Assembly (NCBI GenBank): GCA_006937955.1
Contig: SSNP01000120.1
Location: 690,290 to 754,289, forward strand
Reading direction: 5' to 3'
Origin: Pachypanchax playfairii
Taxonomy: Eukaryota; Chordata; Actinopteri; Cyprinodontiformes; Aplocheilidae
Length of the DNA: 64,000 nt
Positions within the stretch are counted from its first letter, which is position 1. Every line of letters begins with the position of its first letter. The notes under the pieces were generated by a model. It saw only the letters and a program-made list of their open reading frames with translations. It was not told the DNA's origin and searched no databases. Both the position numbers and the translations under genes were made by a program. Shown here piece by piece: positions 63,002-64,000 of the stretch.

Positions 63002-64000
63002 GTAAACACACACACACGTTCCATAACTTGTGTAAAACTCAGTTTAGGGTCAAAAACCAAGTCAAATTCAACTTTATGTTTATTCCATGTTTACATGAAG
63101 TTTGCATGAGTTGGTTTGTTTACACCCTTATTGTTTCTTTTGATTTGCTGGAGTCTCTTTGCTTCACGTGTGCTGTAAAGTCTACAAACCTCCTTCAGTG
63201 TGAAGACAGTCGGGAAGTCTGATCTTTTTTTTGGTGGTCTTATGGCCGGGTCTATATAGCGGGCTTTAACATACAGGAAGTTCCTCATCAGTCTGCAGGT
63301 TTCAGGCTGCCGTTCTGTCCACACACACTCGAACTGGGAGAAACTCATTAGAGGAATATTAGTTTCTGCTTTTTAGAAACATCTCACATAAGGTTTTCCC
63401 TGCTGCTTACTGCATCTTTACTACACTCTGCTTTGCCTCTCCCCGTGCTGTTTTAGCAGCAAGTTCCATAAAGATTCTACAATCTACGTCCATAATTGCA
63501 TTGTGTCCTGGTCTCTCTGGGGTTGGACTCGCATGGACCACTTCAGGATCTATGTGCTAGAAGATTATTCTACACTAGAACAACACAACAGTGTGATTGA
63601 CGCAAGTTCTGCTTCAAAAATTTGATGACAAGCCACTCTGGTGGTCACAGTCCCCACATCATAGTTACACTGCTGCCATGCTCCCCCTAATACCTTGATA
63701 CGTCTCTGACTTGATAATGAATCCCCTCTACCTTATTACAGAAGATCTAAACATGCTCAGACACATCATGGACCTATCAGACTCCTCCACATGTACAGAA
63801 AGTCCAGATACACCATGAAAGACCTGGTCAAGACCTTCTAAAGACCATCTGCAGTTTGGGTCATTTTCTGTAATAATGGCGTCATCATCCAGTGAGAAGG
63901 GAGACTAAAGCAGGATGCATGGCAATTTTAACCTGGCGAGAGTCAGATATGTGTAGCCTTTAGTCGAGTCGGGGATAGGCATAGATCTGGAAAAGGGGAG
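63002..64000 (+). other. Start of the next intron of the NHS-like gene
   Basis: Donor GTAAACACACACACACG opens an intron that runs off the window. No repeat terminus, RNA gene or further exon was recognised in these 999 bp. Confidence 0.5.

Noticed and set aside
1..64000. CRISPR array, operon, phage or bacterial defence system
   Set aside because: No regularly spaced direct repeats, no gene clusters and no ribosome-binding-site architecture; splice sites, SINEs and fish transposons show this is vertebrate nuclear DNA.

Overview
The window looks like teleost fish nuclear DNA, probably a percomorph. It is AT-rich and almost free of coding sequence. It is packed with transposable elements typical of fish: Tc1/mariner, hAT, PIF/Harbinger, TTAA-target MITEs, Rex-type LINE ends and tRNA-derived SINEs. 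There is no bacterial-style gene organisation, no rRNA or functional tRNA gene, and no CRISPR array.

The only host coding sequence I can support is two internal exons of one plus-strand gene, at 32765-33019 and 62859-63001. They are separated by an intron of about 29.8 kb. Both junctions are phase 1 and join into an open frame that resembles the NHS (Nance-Horan syndrome) family of actin/WAVE regulators, most like NHSL2 as I remember that family. The rest of the window is then intron of this gene: 1-32764, 33020-62858 and 63002-64000.

Region by region. 0-8.3 kb: copies of a roughly 560-bp MITE with TTAA target sites (called family A here), a Tigger-like element and other MITEs. 9-18 kb: hAT elements, two further TTAA elements, a G-run and CTCF-like motifs. 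20-25 kb: a LINE nested in a family A copy, a young and intact Tc1 element with a full 340-residue transposase, and a SINE broken by one hAT element and abutted by a second. 28-31 kb: more family A copies, one sharing a single TTAA with a neighbouring element. 32-33 kb: a long pyrimidine tract and the first exon. 33-50 kb: SINEs, hAT elements, a dead Tc1 carrying a SINE, a Harbinger element with a MADF-domain relic, a GC-rich retroelement-like block and a hAT element with a broken BED-finger gene. 53-56 kb: a Tc1-superfamily element with DD36E spacing and one nonsense codon, then a LINE relic split by a Harbinger MITE. 57-64 kb: more repeats and the second exon.

I found no new multi-gene system. 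The observations most worth following are the intact Tc1 element, the TTAA-flanked MITEs that seem to carry a promoter and first-exon donor site, the pair of MITEs sharing one TTAA, and the datable nested insertions. Names of repeat families come from recognising termini, target-site duplications and protein motifs by eye; no database was searched.
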